A stretch of 64,000 nucleotides of DNA, taken from Cymodocea nodosa. Lineage: Eukaryota; Streptophyta; Magnoliopsida; Alismatales; Cymodoceaceae. This document shows, one piece after another, positions 35,870 through 46,774 of this stretch. The position numbers and the translations under genes were made by a program. Numbering within the stretch: position 1 is the stretch's first letter; every line of letters begins with the position of its first letter. The notes under the pieces were generated by a model that was given only the letters and a program-made list of their open reading frames with translations, did no database searches and had not been told where the DNA came from. The stretch is from the NCBI GenBank assembly GCA_036874045.1, contig CM072343.1:4236001-4300000 (forward strand), in the 5' to 3' direction.

Positions 35870-37527
35870 TGAAAGGACCTCTAGATTTTGATAATGCAAA
35901 AATCAATGTAAGGTTTTGAATTGTATTTATCAGGATTAGTCTATACAGCAAAAAGATCAGAAGACAGACAAATCGAAGCAGCAAACAGGTTGCAGTAAAT
36001 CTCAGAATATGCTGTTGCAGAAAATCAGACAATTAAGAATTGTATTTCTCAAGATAAGGAGGATTGAATGATCGGATAGTTAAGGAGTTAACTATCCGGA
36101 AGCTTAAAGGACTTTTCGGAGAGTTACAGGTATAACTATCCGAAAGTTAAGTCATTCAATAAATCATGTGCAGAAATACAGAACGGAAGCTTAAAGGACT
36201 TGTCGGAGAGTTAGATAACTATCCGAGTTTTCTTTTCAGAGAGTTAGATAACTATTCGAGTTTTTCGATAAGTTACAGGTATAATTTTTCGGAACTTAAG
36301 TCATCCTATTACGCACATGCAGAATAGAGAAGTCATCAGTCAAAAGCGTAAAGGAAAAATCGGAGAGTTAGATAACTATCTGAAATCTCAAAGAGAGTTT
36401 CGGTAAGTTACAGTTTAACTATCTGAAACTTAAGTCATTGAATTTCCCACGTGTAGAATTCTAGAAAGAAGCTTAAATATGTTTCTGGAGAGTTAGAAAG
36501 ATAACTATCCGAAATCTTGAAGTGTTTTGGTGAGTTATAGGGATAACCATCCGAAAATTAAGTCATTGAATTTCCCACGTGTAGAATTCTAAAAAGAAGC
36601 TCAAATATGTTTTCGAAGAGTTAGAAAGATAACTATCCGAAATCTTGAAGCGTTTCGATGAGTTACAGGGATAACCATTTGAAACTTAAGTCAGCCTTTT
36701 ATGCACGTGCTGAATTGAAGCAATCGGAAAGTTAACAGAGGGTTACTGTAGCCAACTATTCGATAGTTATATAACTGTTCGGTAAGTTACAGTTATAATC
36801 ATCCGATTGAATGTCAGCTTGCAGTAAATATTCTGGAATCCTACTTGGCAGAAAGGTTTAAGTGATCTTTCGGTGAGTTATAGATATTCTTCGGAGAGTT
36901 ACACAGCTAACTATCCAAAAGGTTAGGAAAATTGGTAAGACATCTTGAAATAACTTTCTGAATGGTAACTTACCGTATTTGGGACTGGAGTCTAATCAAG
37001 TACAGTAGAATACATCTGTTGGAAGAAAATATGATCATTACACATGTCAGGTATATATACAAGATACAGACAACAGATTTAAGTAGCGCTTTGCTCATAC
37101 ATATACTTACACCAAGCTCAATAGAAGAAAAGCTTTAGAGATCAAATCATCTTCAACACTTACAGACCAAATTTCAGAAGCTCATCACGCATTCAACTCT
37201 GTTGTTCACAAGATAGTGTTTACTAAAGTACACAGATTAAAACTTCAGAGAAAGGATTGATTGAAGCTTCGACAAGGAAACTCAAGTGAATGGTTAGTTG
37301 GTTCTTGCTTAAACCTTAAAGCAAGTGATTGTAAGTTTGCAAGAGTTTAGTGAAGCCCAAGTATCCCTTGGGGGTGGACTAGCCGTTAGTGGTGAACCAC
37401 CTAAAAATCTTTGTGTGATTTCTTTTTTTGTATGCTTGCTATCACTTTACATTAAACTACTTCTAAAAGGTTAAGAAACAAATTTTTACCATTCACCCCA
37501 CCTCTGGTAAGCCTTAAGGTCCTAACA
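35870..37527 (+). mobile_element. C-family solo LTR in G1 ORF3 (1658 bp)
   Basis: Begins TGAAAGGACCTCTAGATTTTG and ends AAGGTCCTAACA, with C-family layout: modules with CACGTG, TTTCGGAGAGTTA and TAACTATCCGAAA (36060-36910), TATATATAC at 37052, and a CACCCCACCTCTGGTAAG end. Comparison with G3 shows that about 17 bp of target (TTATTTATAGTAGACCA) is missing between the flanks and no target duplication remains, so a small deletion accompanied or followed the event. Confidence 0.8.
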
Positions 37528-37721
37528 GTAAATTGGGACAGAATGCAAGAAATTAAGGAATTATTTGAGTTCCAAGGTCTACTACAATTTATTTCTCAGC
37601 AGAAAGGGCATGCAATATATGAAAATCTAGTGCCTTTCTTTTATGATAATTTAAGAGAAGAAGAAAGACAATTAATTTCCAACGTGGAGGAAGCTAATGT
37701 ACAGATAACACCAGAGCTTCT
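37528..37721 (+). pseudogene. G1 third ORF, C-terminal domain piece 1
   Basis: VNWDRMQEIKELFEFQGLLQ through NLVPFFYDNLREEERQLISN to ITPELL. This is the start of a domain resembling the putative plant transposon protein family (the one with an F-Y-A-N-L block followed by an LLN/LKH segment) found in Athila third ORFs. It is cut at CTTCT (37717-37721) by the G2 insertion and continues at 48629. Confidence 0.7.
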
Positions 37722-38905
37722 TGTTTGTGTTTTCCCAGCACTACACTACAAAAACTTGGATTTGTTACTTCTATTTTTACTTAGTTAATTTATCTTTATG
37801 CCTATTCTTTCTTTTAGAAGTAAACAAACAGCCTTTAATACAATTTAGATATTAATTCCAATTTGTACTTTAACTACAAGTGCATAGTGTCTATTGTATT
37901 AGTGTGCAAGTACAAGTCAATCCCACAGGGAATTGCTGACGAATTTAAGAAATGTTTGATTGTGAACAATTCAAATTTATATTCAATAAGCACTCCGTTG
38001 AGTTACAGTTAACTCAACGGACTAAGTTCGTTGAGTTATGGATAACTCAACAGACTATCCTCGTGGACTTAAGTTAACTCCACGAGCTTGTCTCTTCTTT
38101 ATAATACTGCTAATTACAGAGGAATTCAGCCAACCATTGGGCGATTCCACAGATTTTAAATAACATCAATTAAGCTTTTTAATGCTAGTTAACATTGGAT
38201 TTATCATTATGCAATACTAACATTCAGATGATTCAAATAGTAACCATTAAAATCTTTAAGTTGTTTTGTACAAACCAATTTCAGTAAACTGTAAAATTAA
38301 AACTAACATAAAACAATCATAAAATTGATACAGATAACATTAATCACGATACAACACCAACAATACAACACTCAAATACAACATACAAACAAAGATAAAT
38401 TGTTTTTGGTATTTTTGTTTTGATGTGATGGGCGAAAGGTGAAATGTAAAGTAATTTCACTTGACAATAAATACTTTCGACACTACTTGCAATGCGATTA
38501 CACCACTGAAAATTGAACCACTTACAATTCTATCTCCTCTCCCTATAGAATCGCGAGTCCAGAATTGCAAGATGATCTCCTCTTCAGTATACAGACATCA
38601 ACCCGAAGCTAAGGCTAAAAGCTTTACAATCTCCTGAAATATGAGTCGGCGCTTAGTGAAAATGTCTTCCCTTCCCGCGACGCGATCACTCCTCACAGTG
38701 GTTGTCAAGCACTGTGTTTGGCTCGGAATCGACCCGACATTAGGCAAGTATCCTCACAGACCTCTGATGATTGGTGATTATGGTGGTGATACAATGGTTG
38801 GTGTGATACATCGGAGAATCGCCGATACTGTCTGCAGAAAGCTCGGTGCTCCTCCTTTGTATACATTGGTCGTCCATCGATACACTGGTCGTCCTCTGTA
38901 TAAAT
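37722..38905 (-). repeat. G2 3' LTR, R-U5 part only
   Basis: Matches the 5' LTR of G2 from its outer end (37722) to a point about 30 bp after the TATA box, then switches to 3' UTR sequence. The junction near 38880-38915 shows a duplicated GGACGACCAGTGTAT/GGACGACCAATGTAT-like stretch. Polypurine tract, U3 and TATA box are absent. The 5' LTR is 1854 bp. Confidence 0.75.
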
Positions 38906-39085
38906 CTGTTACATATTCATAAAGTTCCACAAATTACATAATATTCAATAAATTCTATTCATTTCACATTCAAATAAGTATGAAAATTGCATCGGAAAAA
39001 TTATATTCATTAATATGAATCAATTACATTACAAGTACATCATACAATTTCATACAATTTTACACAAGTAGACGAACAATACAAT
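38906..39085 (-). other. G2 3' untranslated region (truncated)
   Basis: AT-rich. On the minus strand it aligns with 49184-49370 of G1 (shared ATTTGTGGAAC and TGATTCATATTAATGAAT). No gene. Confidence 0.6.
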
Positions 39086-41306
39086 TTAATCTCTATGCCT
39101 AAGTTCGTCTACTTCCTTCTGGAGTTTTTCTAATTACTGCTCTAATTGATTTATCCTCTCTACTACTCCTGCAATTTCTCTAGAAGGTACAGCTAATTCT
39201 GCAACTACAAAATTTCTGTATTCTTTCACTGAAATGGTTCTAGATCTTATCCTTTTTTATGTCCATTTAGTGAAATCAATACTATCCACCATCAGCAGTG
39301 GAATCAAATCTCCATAAAATAATTTCTTCTTTACTGTTTTCAGCTTGGAGATAAAAATTGCAGACCAATTTATTTGGATCTTATTTACAACTACATACGT
39401 GGCCCATTTGACAAATTGACTTAATTCTATGTCATGGCCTTGTCGTTGATAGACATTCTTAATCAAAATGTTAGCTACCATGTGTGCTTTACCATTTAAA
39501 TGCTTCAATCTATTTAATAATGGCACACTAGGATTGATAGCTAAACAATCCTTAATTTACTGCTCAGTCCATTCAACTGCAGTTGTATCTTCCAAAATTT
39601 TTGTACCTTCATTCTTTAAACCAAATATGTTGTGGAGAAGCTCTAGTGTTATCTGTACATCAGCTTCCTCCACGTTTGAAATTAATTCTCCTTCTCATTC
39701 TCTTAAATTTGCATAGAAACAGGGCACTAAATTATCATATACTACATGCCCTCTATCTTGAGATATAAATTGTAGTAGACCTTGGAATTCAAATAGATCT
39801 TTGATTTCTTGCATTCCATCCCAATTTACTTGTCTACTGTAAATAATATTGTAACCCCTTATTTCTTGGTATTTGATATAAGCTTCCTGACTACAAAAAT
39901 GTACTTCATTCAAAATTGTTGTTTCAGTCGGGTCAAGAAGGTGACTTTGTTGCTCTAGAGGGGTTTGCTCTTGCTCTTCCTCTAGCATAGGCTGCATTTG
40001 GACATTCTCTTCAGATTCCTGAATTTTTGCTTTTGCTTCTGTCTGTGGTGGTGAGCCGGCGGAACTCTCCACTTTGTCTTGAATTCTTTCCATAATTTGC
40101 TGAAGAGTTTCTTGCTCTTCAATGGAATCTGTGAAATTATTTTTGTCCAAATGGCTTCTTTCAGCCTCTTCATTTTCTACTCTTTCTTCTTCCTCCTGAC
40201 TACCAATCTGTTCTATTACTGTTCTTTCTGATTCAGTAATAGATTGGGATGGAGTCATGGGCAATTCAGTTTCTGCCCTAATTTCTGTTTCTTCTTGTAC
40301 AAGCTGCAAACTAATTTCAGCCTGATTTTTTTCTTTTCTTTGCTCCTCCTCAGATTCGGATAGCAGGTTAATAAAAATCTGCTCCACAAGCCCTGTAAAA
40401 ATTGGTACTTTAGATTTAATTTCTTTATAATCAGGCACTTTTTCTTTTTCTTTCTTTTTTCTAATTAGTTGTGCCTGTTCTTCCTCTTCATCTTCTGAAA
40501 TTAAATCTACAAAAATAGGCTCTGCAGGCTTTCGAACCATAGGTACTGGCTCTTCCTGTTTAATTCTTCCAATAATTGCTGGTCTCGAAGGACCAGCTTC
40601 AGCTTCTTTTGCAGCATCTCTAACAGCAGTTCTAGCAGTAGCTTCTTGATGCTGTTCCACTTTAATTTTATATTGGGCTTTCAACTTTTCTGTAGCCCTC
40701 TATTTGTACAGTGCATCAAACACTAGATGTGCTTTAGCCACTACCAAATCTTCTGATTCTCCTTAGTTTTTTTCCAACTTGAACCAGTTCTACAAATTCT
40801 CTTATTTCTTCTTTAGTCGAAGGCCCCATCATTTCTGCTCGTGTCAATGGCTTAAATGGTGGAACTGAAGGTCCAGACTGCTGTTCCTTAGGAACAGGTC
40901 TTTCAGCAGTTGGTTCCTCCCATTCTTCAATTGCCTCTTCATTTGCTTTCCTTTCTTGCTCCTAGATCACCCGTTTAGCTTGTCTACAGATTCGTCTTTT
41001 GAACCAGAGTTGGGACTTACGCTAGATTAATTCAAGGGCAACTTCATTACTTGGCCTTATTTGTCTTTCCTTACTTACAGCTATTTCTGTTGCTATTCTG
41101 ATTCGTGTTTCCATTATTTGAGGTATTCGTATATCCATATCTACTAAATCTCTTCTCAACTTGAAAAGTTCTGATTCTACCTTCAGTAGCTCTTTCTCTC
41201 TTGTCGTATTTCTGATCTTTTGCCACGTGTGCCACTCTTCTGATTCCTTCAGAAATTCTGATGTATCAACAACATCTTCCCAGAATTCAGGCGTCATCTT
41301 CAACAT
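39086..41306 (-). pseudogene. G2 third ORF (Athila ORF3-like)
   Basis: The minus-strand ATG at 41306 starts MLKMTPEFWEDVVD; the last stop is at 39086 after QKEVDELRHRD. About 740 codons, broken by a stop near 41020, a frameshift near 40750 and stops near 39693 and 39557. The longest intact piece is 40684-39695. Order: helical N-terminus, basic LWFKRRICR, Pro-rich VPPFKPLTRAEMMGPST, AEAGPSRPAII, acidic repeats (DLISEDEEEEQ), Glu/Gln linker, then the C-terminal domain (IIYSRQVNWDGMQEIKDLFE, FYANLRE, LNRLKHLNGKAHMVANIL, YGDLIPLLMVD) and a terminal Leu/Gln coiled coil. The C-terminal part resembles the putative plant transposon protein domain of Athila third ORFs, whose function is unknown. I see no membrane segment, so this version is not obviously env-like. 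Confidence 0.75.
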
Positions 41307-41956
41307 CGTGGAGTTACACAACAGCACGTAATCGCTCTGATTTCTACTGTTCTAGATTCTAAATGATTTGTCGGATAATGCCCCCAAAACCCTAGGTTTT
41401 AGTTTAAATAAGCACTAAGTTTAGGCAGGTAATCAGGTCATTTCCCGAACCAACTATTACTATTTTATCCGCAGTCTTAGCTACAGTACTCCGTTGTGTT
41501 ACAGGTAACTCAATGGAATAAGCTCGTTGACTAACTCAAGACTTAACGGAGTAAGCTCGTTGAGTTAAGCGTAACTCAACGGACTCCCCGTACAAGTAAA
41601 TATAATAATAAAAATATTATAGAGAATAGTTTTTCTGTTTTTTTTTTTTACAGGTTTAACCAATACTATGCTTCGGTCAGACCTAAATATATATATATAT
41701 TTTTTATCTTTCTTTCGGTTGAACCGATACTATGTTTCGCTAAAACAAAATTTTTTTCTGAAAATTAATATACAATTTTTTTCCAGTTTAACCGATACTA
41801 TGCTTCGGTAAAACCAATATTTTTTTAATGTTCAAGTCATACCGATGCTACGCTTCGGTCAGACCTAAATATTTTTTAATTTTCCGGCCATACCGATGGA
41901 TCCAATCGGTTGAACTGCAACTATTTTTATGTTTTATATATATTTTTAATGTTTTT

Positions 41957-42001
<45 letters not shown>

Positions 42002-42019
42002 ATAAAAACTGATTTCTTA
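41307..42019 (-). promoter_or_regulatory. G2 integrase-ORF3 spacer with hairpin repeats
   Basis: On the plus strand four copies of AACCGATACTATGCTTCGGT-type sequence occur at about 41652, 41716, 41783 and 41835, each able to pair CCGA with TCGG. TCAACGGA/TCCGTTGTG-type inverted pairs lie at 41492-41585. A minus-strand TTATTTAAACTAAAACCTAG (41415-41396) precedes the ORF3 ATG by about 100 bp. An internal promoter for ORF3 is my inference. Confidence 0.5.
41966..41998. repeat. (TA)n microsatellite
   Basis: An uninterrupted TA dinucleotide run of about 30 bp in the G2 spacer, absent at this length from G1 and G3. Confidence 0.85.
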
Positions 42020-45000
42020 CTAAGTAAAACTCGAGTAGTCCTCTACTCTGATTTCTTCTATAATTCCAAAGGAGCTTTTTGGTGTTTTCAGAATAGGTTT
42101 AAGTCTTTGTCCATTTACTTTAAATATATTCTGATTTTTAGGATTTTCAATTTCAATAGCTCCATAAGGATAAACATTTCAAACTATGTAAGGTCCTGCC
42201 CATCTAAATCTTAATTTTCCTAGATGGTTATGGAGTCTAGCCATATAAAGATATACTTCTTGTCCTATTTCAAAGTTTTTAGGAATAATTTTTCTATCAT
42301 GCCAGAATTTAATTTTCTCTTTTTCTCTTACAATCTTTGAATAAGCTTCATTTCTAAATTCTTCTAATTCAATTAGTTGCATTTTTCTATTTTCAACAGC
42401 TTGATTTAAATTAGTGTTCAGAGTTTTTAATGCCCAATAAGCTTTATATTCTATTTCAGCAAGTAAATGACAACTTTTTCCATATACTAGCCGAAAAGGT
42501 GACATACCTAAGCTCGTTTTATAAGCAGTTCTATAAGCCCAAAGTGCATCAATCAATCTATTAGCCCAATCTGTTCTAGTAGGATTTACTACTTTTTCCA
42601 AGATTAATTTAATTTGTTTGTTTGCACTTTCTACTTGTCCACTTGTTTGCGGATGATATGATGTTGCAATTTTGTGGTTTACTCCATATTTCTTCATTAA
42701 GGCTTTAAAACTTCTATTACAGAAATGAGTTCCTCTATCATTGATAATAGCTTTAGGTAATCCAAATCTGGCAAATATATTTGTTCTTATAAATTGTATT
42801 ACCACTTTGTTATCGTTAGTTTTTGTAGGAATAGCTTCTATCCATTTAGATACATAATCCACTCCCAACAATATGTAATTAAATTGATTAGATATAGGAA
42901 ATGGACCCATAAAATCTATTCCCCACACATCAAAGATTTCAACCTCAACAATAGGATTAAGAGGCATCATATTCTTCTTTGATATTCTTCCTATTTGTTG
43001 ACATCTTAAACAACTTAAGGAATATTTATGAGCATATTTGAATAGTGTTGGCCAATAAAACCCACATTACAGAATTTTTGCAGTAGTTTTCCCTGAACCA
43101 AAATGTCCTCCACAAGCTTGGTCATGACAGAAAGACAATATGCTCGAATATTCAGTTTCTGGAACACACCTCCTTAAAACCAGATTAGGACATTTCTTAA
43201 ATAAGTAAAGGTCTTCCCAATAGTAATATTTTACTCTTGAGAAAAACAATTTCTTATCCTGCCTATTCCAATCCTTAGGTATTAAACAAGTAACTAAGTA
43301 ATTAACTATGTCTACATACCAAGGCATTGTGTTGATGGTCATTAATTGTTCATCAGTAAAATTTTCCTTAATTTCAATATTTGATTTTTCTATTTGTAAT
43401 CTTAATAAATGATCTGCTACTACATTCTCACAACCTTTTTTATCTTTAATTTCTAGATCAAATTCTTGCAATAATAATATCCAACGGATCAATCTAGGTT
43501 TAGTTTCTGTTTTCTTTATTAGATGTTTTAGAGCCGAATGATCCGTGTATACTATTACTTTAGCTCTAATCAAATATGATCTAAACTTTTCTAAAGCAAA
43601 CACAACAGCTAATCATTCTTTTTCAGTAGTTGTGTAATTAACTTGAGCATCATTTAAGGTTTTGCTTGCATAATGAATCACTCTAGGAGATTTTTCTATT
43701 TTCTGTCCTAACACTGCTCCTACAGCAAAATCAGAAGCATCGTACATTAATTCAAATGGATGAACCAATTAGGTGCTTGAATTATAGGAGTTGAAATTAA
43801 GCTAGTCTTAAGTCTAAAAAATGCTTCCTTGCAATTTTTATCAAAGTTAAATGGAACATCTTTTAATAGATTAGTTAAAGGTCTAGCTATCTTGCTAAAA
43901 TCTTTAATAAATCTTCTATAAAAACTAGCATGCCCTAGAAATGATCTAATATCTTTTACTGATTTAGGTTCTGGTAGATTAGAAATTACTTCTATTTTAG
44001 CTTTATCTACTTCCAACCCTTTTTTAGAAACAACATGCCCTAAGATTGTTCCTTGTTTAACCATGAAGTGACATTTTTCCCAATTTAAAACCAGATTTTT
44101 TTCCACACAACGTTTTAATATTTGGTCTAAATTGCTTAAACACACTTCATATGAGTTGCCATATACAGTAAAATCATCCATAAATATTTCTAAAAATTCA
44201 TCAGTCATTCCAGTAAATATGCCCTGCACACACCTTTGAAAGGTAGCTGGTGCATTGCATAATCCGAATGGCATTCTTTTAAAAGCATAAGTTCCATTAG
44301 GATAGGTGAAAGTTGTTTTCTCTTGATCCTCTAATGCTACTAGAATTTGATTATACCCTGAATACCCGTCTAGGAAACAAAAATATTCTTGCCCTGCTAA
44401 TCTTTCCAACATTTGATCTATAAAAGGTAAGGGAAAATGATCTTTCCTAGTCACAGCATTCAGCTTTCTATAGTCTATACATACTCTCCAGCCTGATTGA
44501 ATTCTAATAGGTATCAAGTCTTGACTTTCATTCCTAATAACTGTTAATCCTGATTTCTTCGGAACTACATGGATTGGACTAACCCACGAGCTATCAGAAA
44601 TCAGATATATTATATCATTATCTAACCATTTAACTATTTCCTTCCTGACTACTTCCTTAAGGTTTTGATTTAATCTCCTCTTAGGAATTCTAACAGGTTT
44701 AACATTCTCTTCTAAATATATGTGGTGACAGCATAAAGTTGAACTTAACCCTTTTATATCAGTCATAGTCCATCCTATTGCTTCTTTATAACTTTTTATT
44801 ACCTCTTTTAATTTAGCTATTTGATCCTCTTTCAAATCTGAAGCAATAATGATTGGACAGGTCTGTTTATCTTCCAGAAATATATAGGTTAATTCAAGAG
44901 GTAAAAGTTTTAATTCTAAATGCTGCCCATCAGAAGCTAGAGCTCCTAATTGAACGTCATCATTTTTTAAATTTATTTCTTCCTGATCTCCTTCTATATT

Positions 45001-46665
45001 TATGCTTTCACTTTCTTCTAAAGTTTCAGAATTGATTTGCCTATTTAATTCTTCTTGAATCACATCATCTAACATATCTCCTTCATCCTCTAAAAAGTCT
45101 ATGGTATGTAAGGACATTTCTAACTCCTCAAACCTTTCTGGTTTGAAAATATTTAATTGAGTATCCTCATTACCATATGCTAACTTCATTACTCCAGTTT
45201 TACAATTTATAACAGCCCCTGATGTTGCTAAAAATGGCCTTCCCAAAATTAAAGATGTATCACTATTTTTATGCTTAAGTTGTTGGGAATCCAAAATTAC
45301 AATATCAATAGGATATATAAAATTCTTGATTTCAATTAAGACATCCTCTATTTTTCCTCTAGGGTATCTTATACTTCTATCAGCCAATTGAATAACCATA
45401 CTAGTAGGAGTTAAGCCTTCTAATCCTAAGGATGCAAATATATCACTTGGCATAACATTTATACCTGCACCTAAGTCTATTAAGGTTCTTTCTAGAATGG
45501 TATTTCCTATGGTGCATGATATAACAGGGATTCCAGGATCAAATAACTTTTTAGGAATTTGTGGCAGAAATAGGTAACTAATTTGCTTAGCTAAAAAGAC
45601 CTTTCTAAGAACTTTTCGCTCTCTTTTCTTAGTACACCAATCCTTCAGAAATTTAGCACAAGGTGGCATATTTTGCAATAGATCTAACAAAGGAATTTTA
45701 ACTTGTACTTTTTCAAAAATTTCTCTTATTTTTTCTTGTTTTTCAGGAATTGTTTGTTGTAATCTTTCAAGATAGGGTGCTAAAGATTTTGATTTCAAAG
45801 ACTCTTTTTCTTTCAGTTGATTTGTTTCATCATTTTTAGCTTCAATTGCAGATTCAGATTGTTCTTCAGTGATTTCTAGATTTTCAGCTATTACATTTTC
45901 ATTATCATTTTGATTTTTACTCTTGTCCACCTTCATATCATTTTCATTTGGAGTTCTTGGTGGTATATCAGTTCCAGATCTTAATGTTACACATACATCT
46001 TCCAGATTTTCGTTACTTTCATGATGTTTTTGTATATCATTTTCGTGATTATGATCTTCAATTGTTTTTAGTTTTAATGTGCATTCTTTAAATTCTCTTA
46101 CATTTGTGTTTTCTGTTTGTTGTATATTTTGCAAGTTGTGCAGGTTTATAACATTATAATTTTCATTGTCCTGTTGTAAAACTTGTATTTTCATTGCATT
46201 TTTGTCTAATGCTTTTAATTTTGTTTCCAGATCATCTAATTTCATTGCATTCAATTTTTGATCAATTTTCTTTATGGCTTTTTCAGTTTCGTAAATTATA
46301 TCCTGTTTAGGTTCTGAATATGCCTCCTTATAGTTTAATTGGTTGACTTCTTGTTGTTGACACACAAAGTATTCCAGTTTGTCCAGATTTTGCTCTATAC
46401 TATGCTCCAGTCTGTCATAGCTATCCCAAACTTCAGTGTCTCTCATCATATTACACATTCTATACTGACCATCAGTTGGGTAAACTATAGGATTCTCATA
46501 CTCGGCTCTATTATATTGAGGATAATTCATTTGTTGTTCATGGGATCTATCAATCTGTAAATGTCTCAATTTCAAACAATCAGAAATGTCGTGTCCTTCA
46601 GAATTGTAGAATTCACATATGCTAATTAAATGTTTCAGAAATCTTTGAGCACAAGCATATGCCAT
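42020..46665 (-). pseudogene. G2 gag(NC)-pol polyprotein, nearly intact
   Basis: The ATG at 46665 (MAYACAQRFLKH) is shared with G3, so I prefer it to the longer frame that opens at 46794 inside the LTR. Nucleocapsid knuckle CEFYNSEGHDISDC has its second Cys changed to Tyr. Protease has LIDLGAGINVMPS (about 45450-45490). Reverse transcriptase has FMDDFTVYG (44160-44186). RNase H: VGAVLGQ to TDHSALK. Integrase has the [10 protein letters not shown] finger, WGIDFMGPF (about 42920), NDRGTHF (42745), GQVESANK (42635) and GPY module WAGPYIV (42180). The C-terminal stop is at 42020. Breaks: a frameshift near 43760 in the RT/RNase H linker and stops at 43613, 43067 and 42179 (the last two fit C-to-T changes of CAA and CGA). 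The N-terminal capsid domain of gag is missing, as in G1 and G3, so it could move only with capsid supplied from elsewhere. Confidence 0.9.
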
Positions 46666-46749
46666 ATTCTTAATTACAGAATAAAACACACAACTCTGAC
46701 TATTAAAATGAAACAGCTCTAACAGTTGCTTATATCTATTCAATTCAAT

Positions 46750-46767
46750 TCCCCGACAGCGACGCCA
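46750..46767 (-). other. G2 primer binding site
   Basis: TGGCGTCGCTGTCGGGGA on the minus strand, three mismatches from the Athila tRNA-Asp primer site, begins seven bases after the 5' LTR end (46775). Confidence 0.75.
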
Positions 46768-46774
46768 TAAAACT

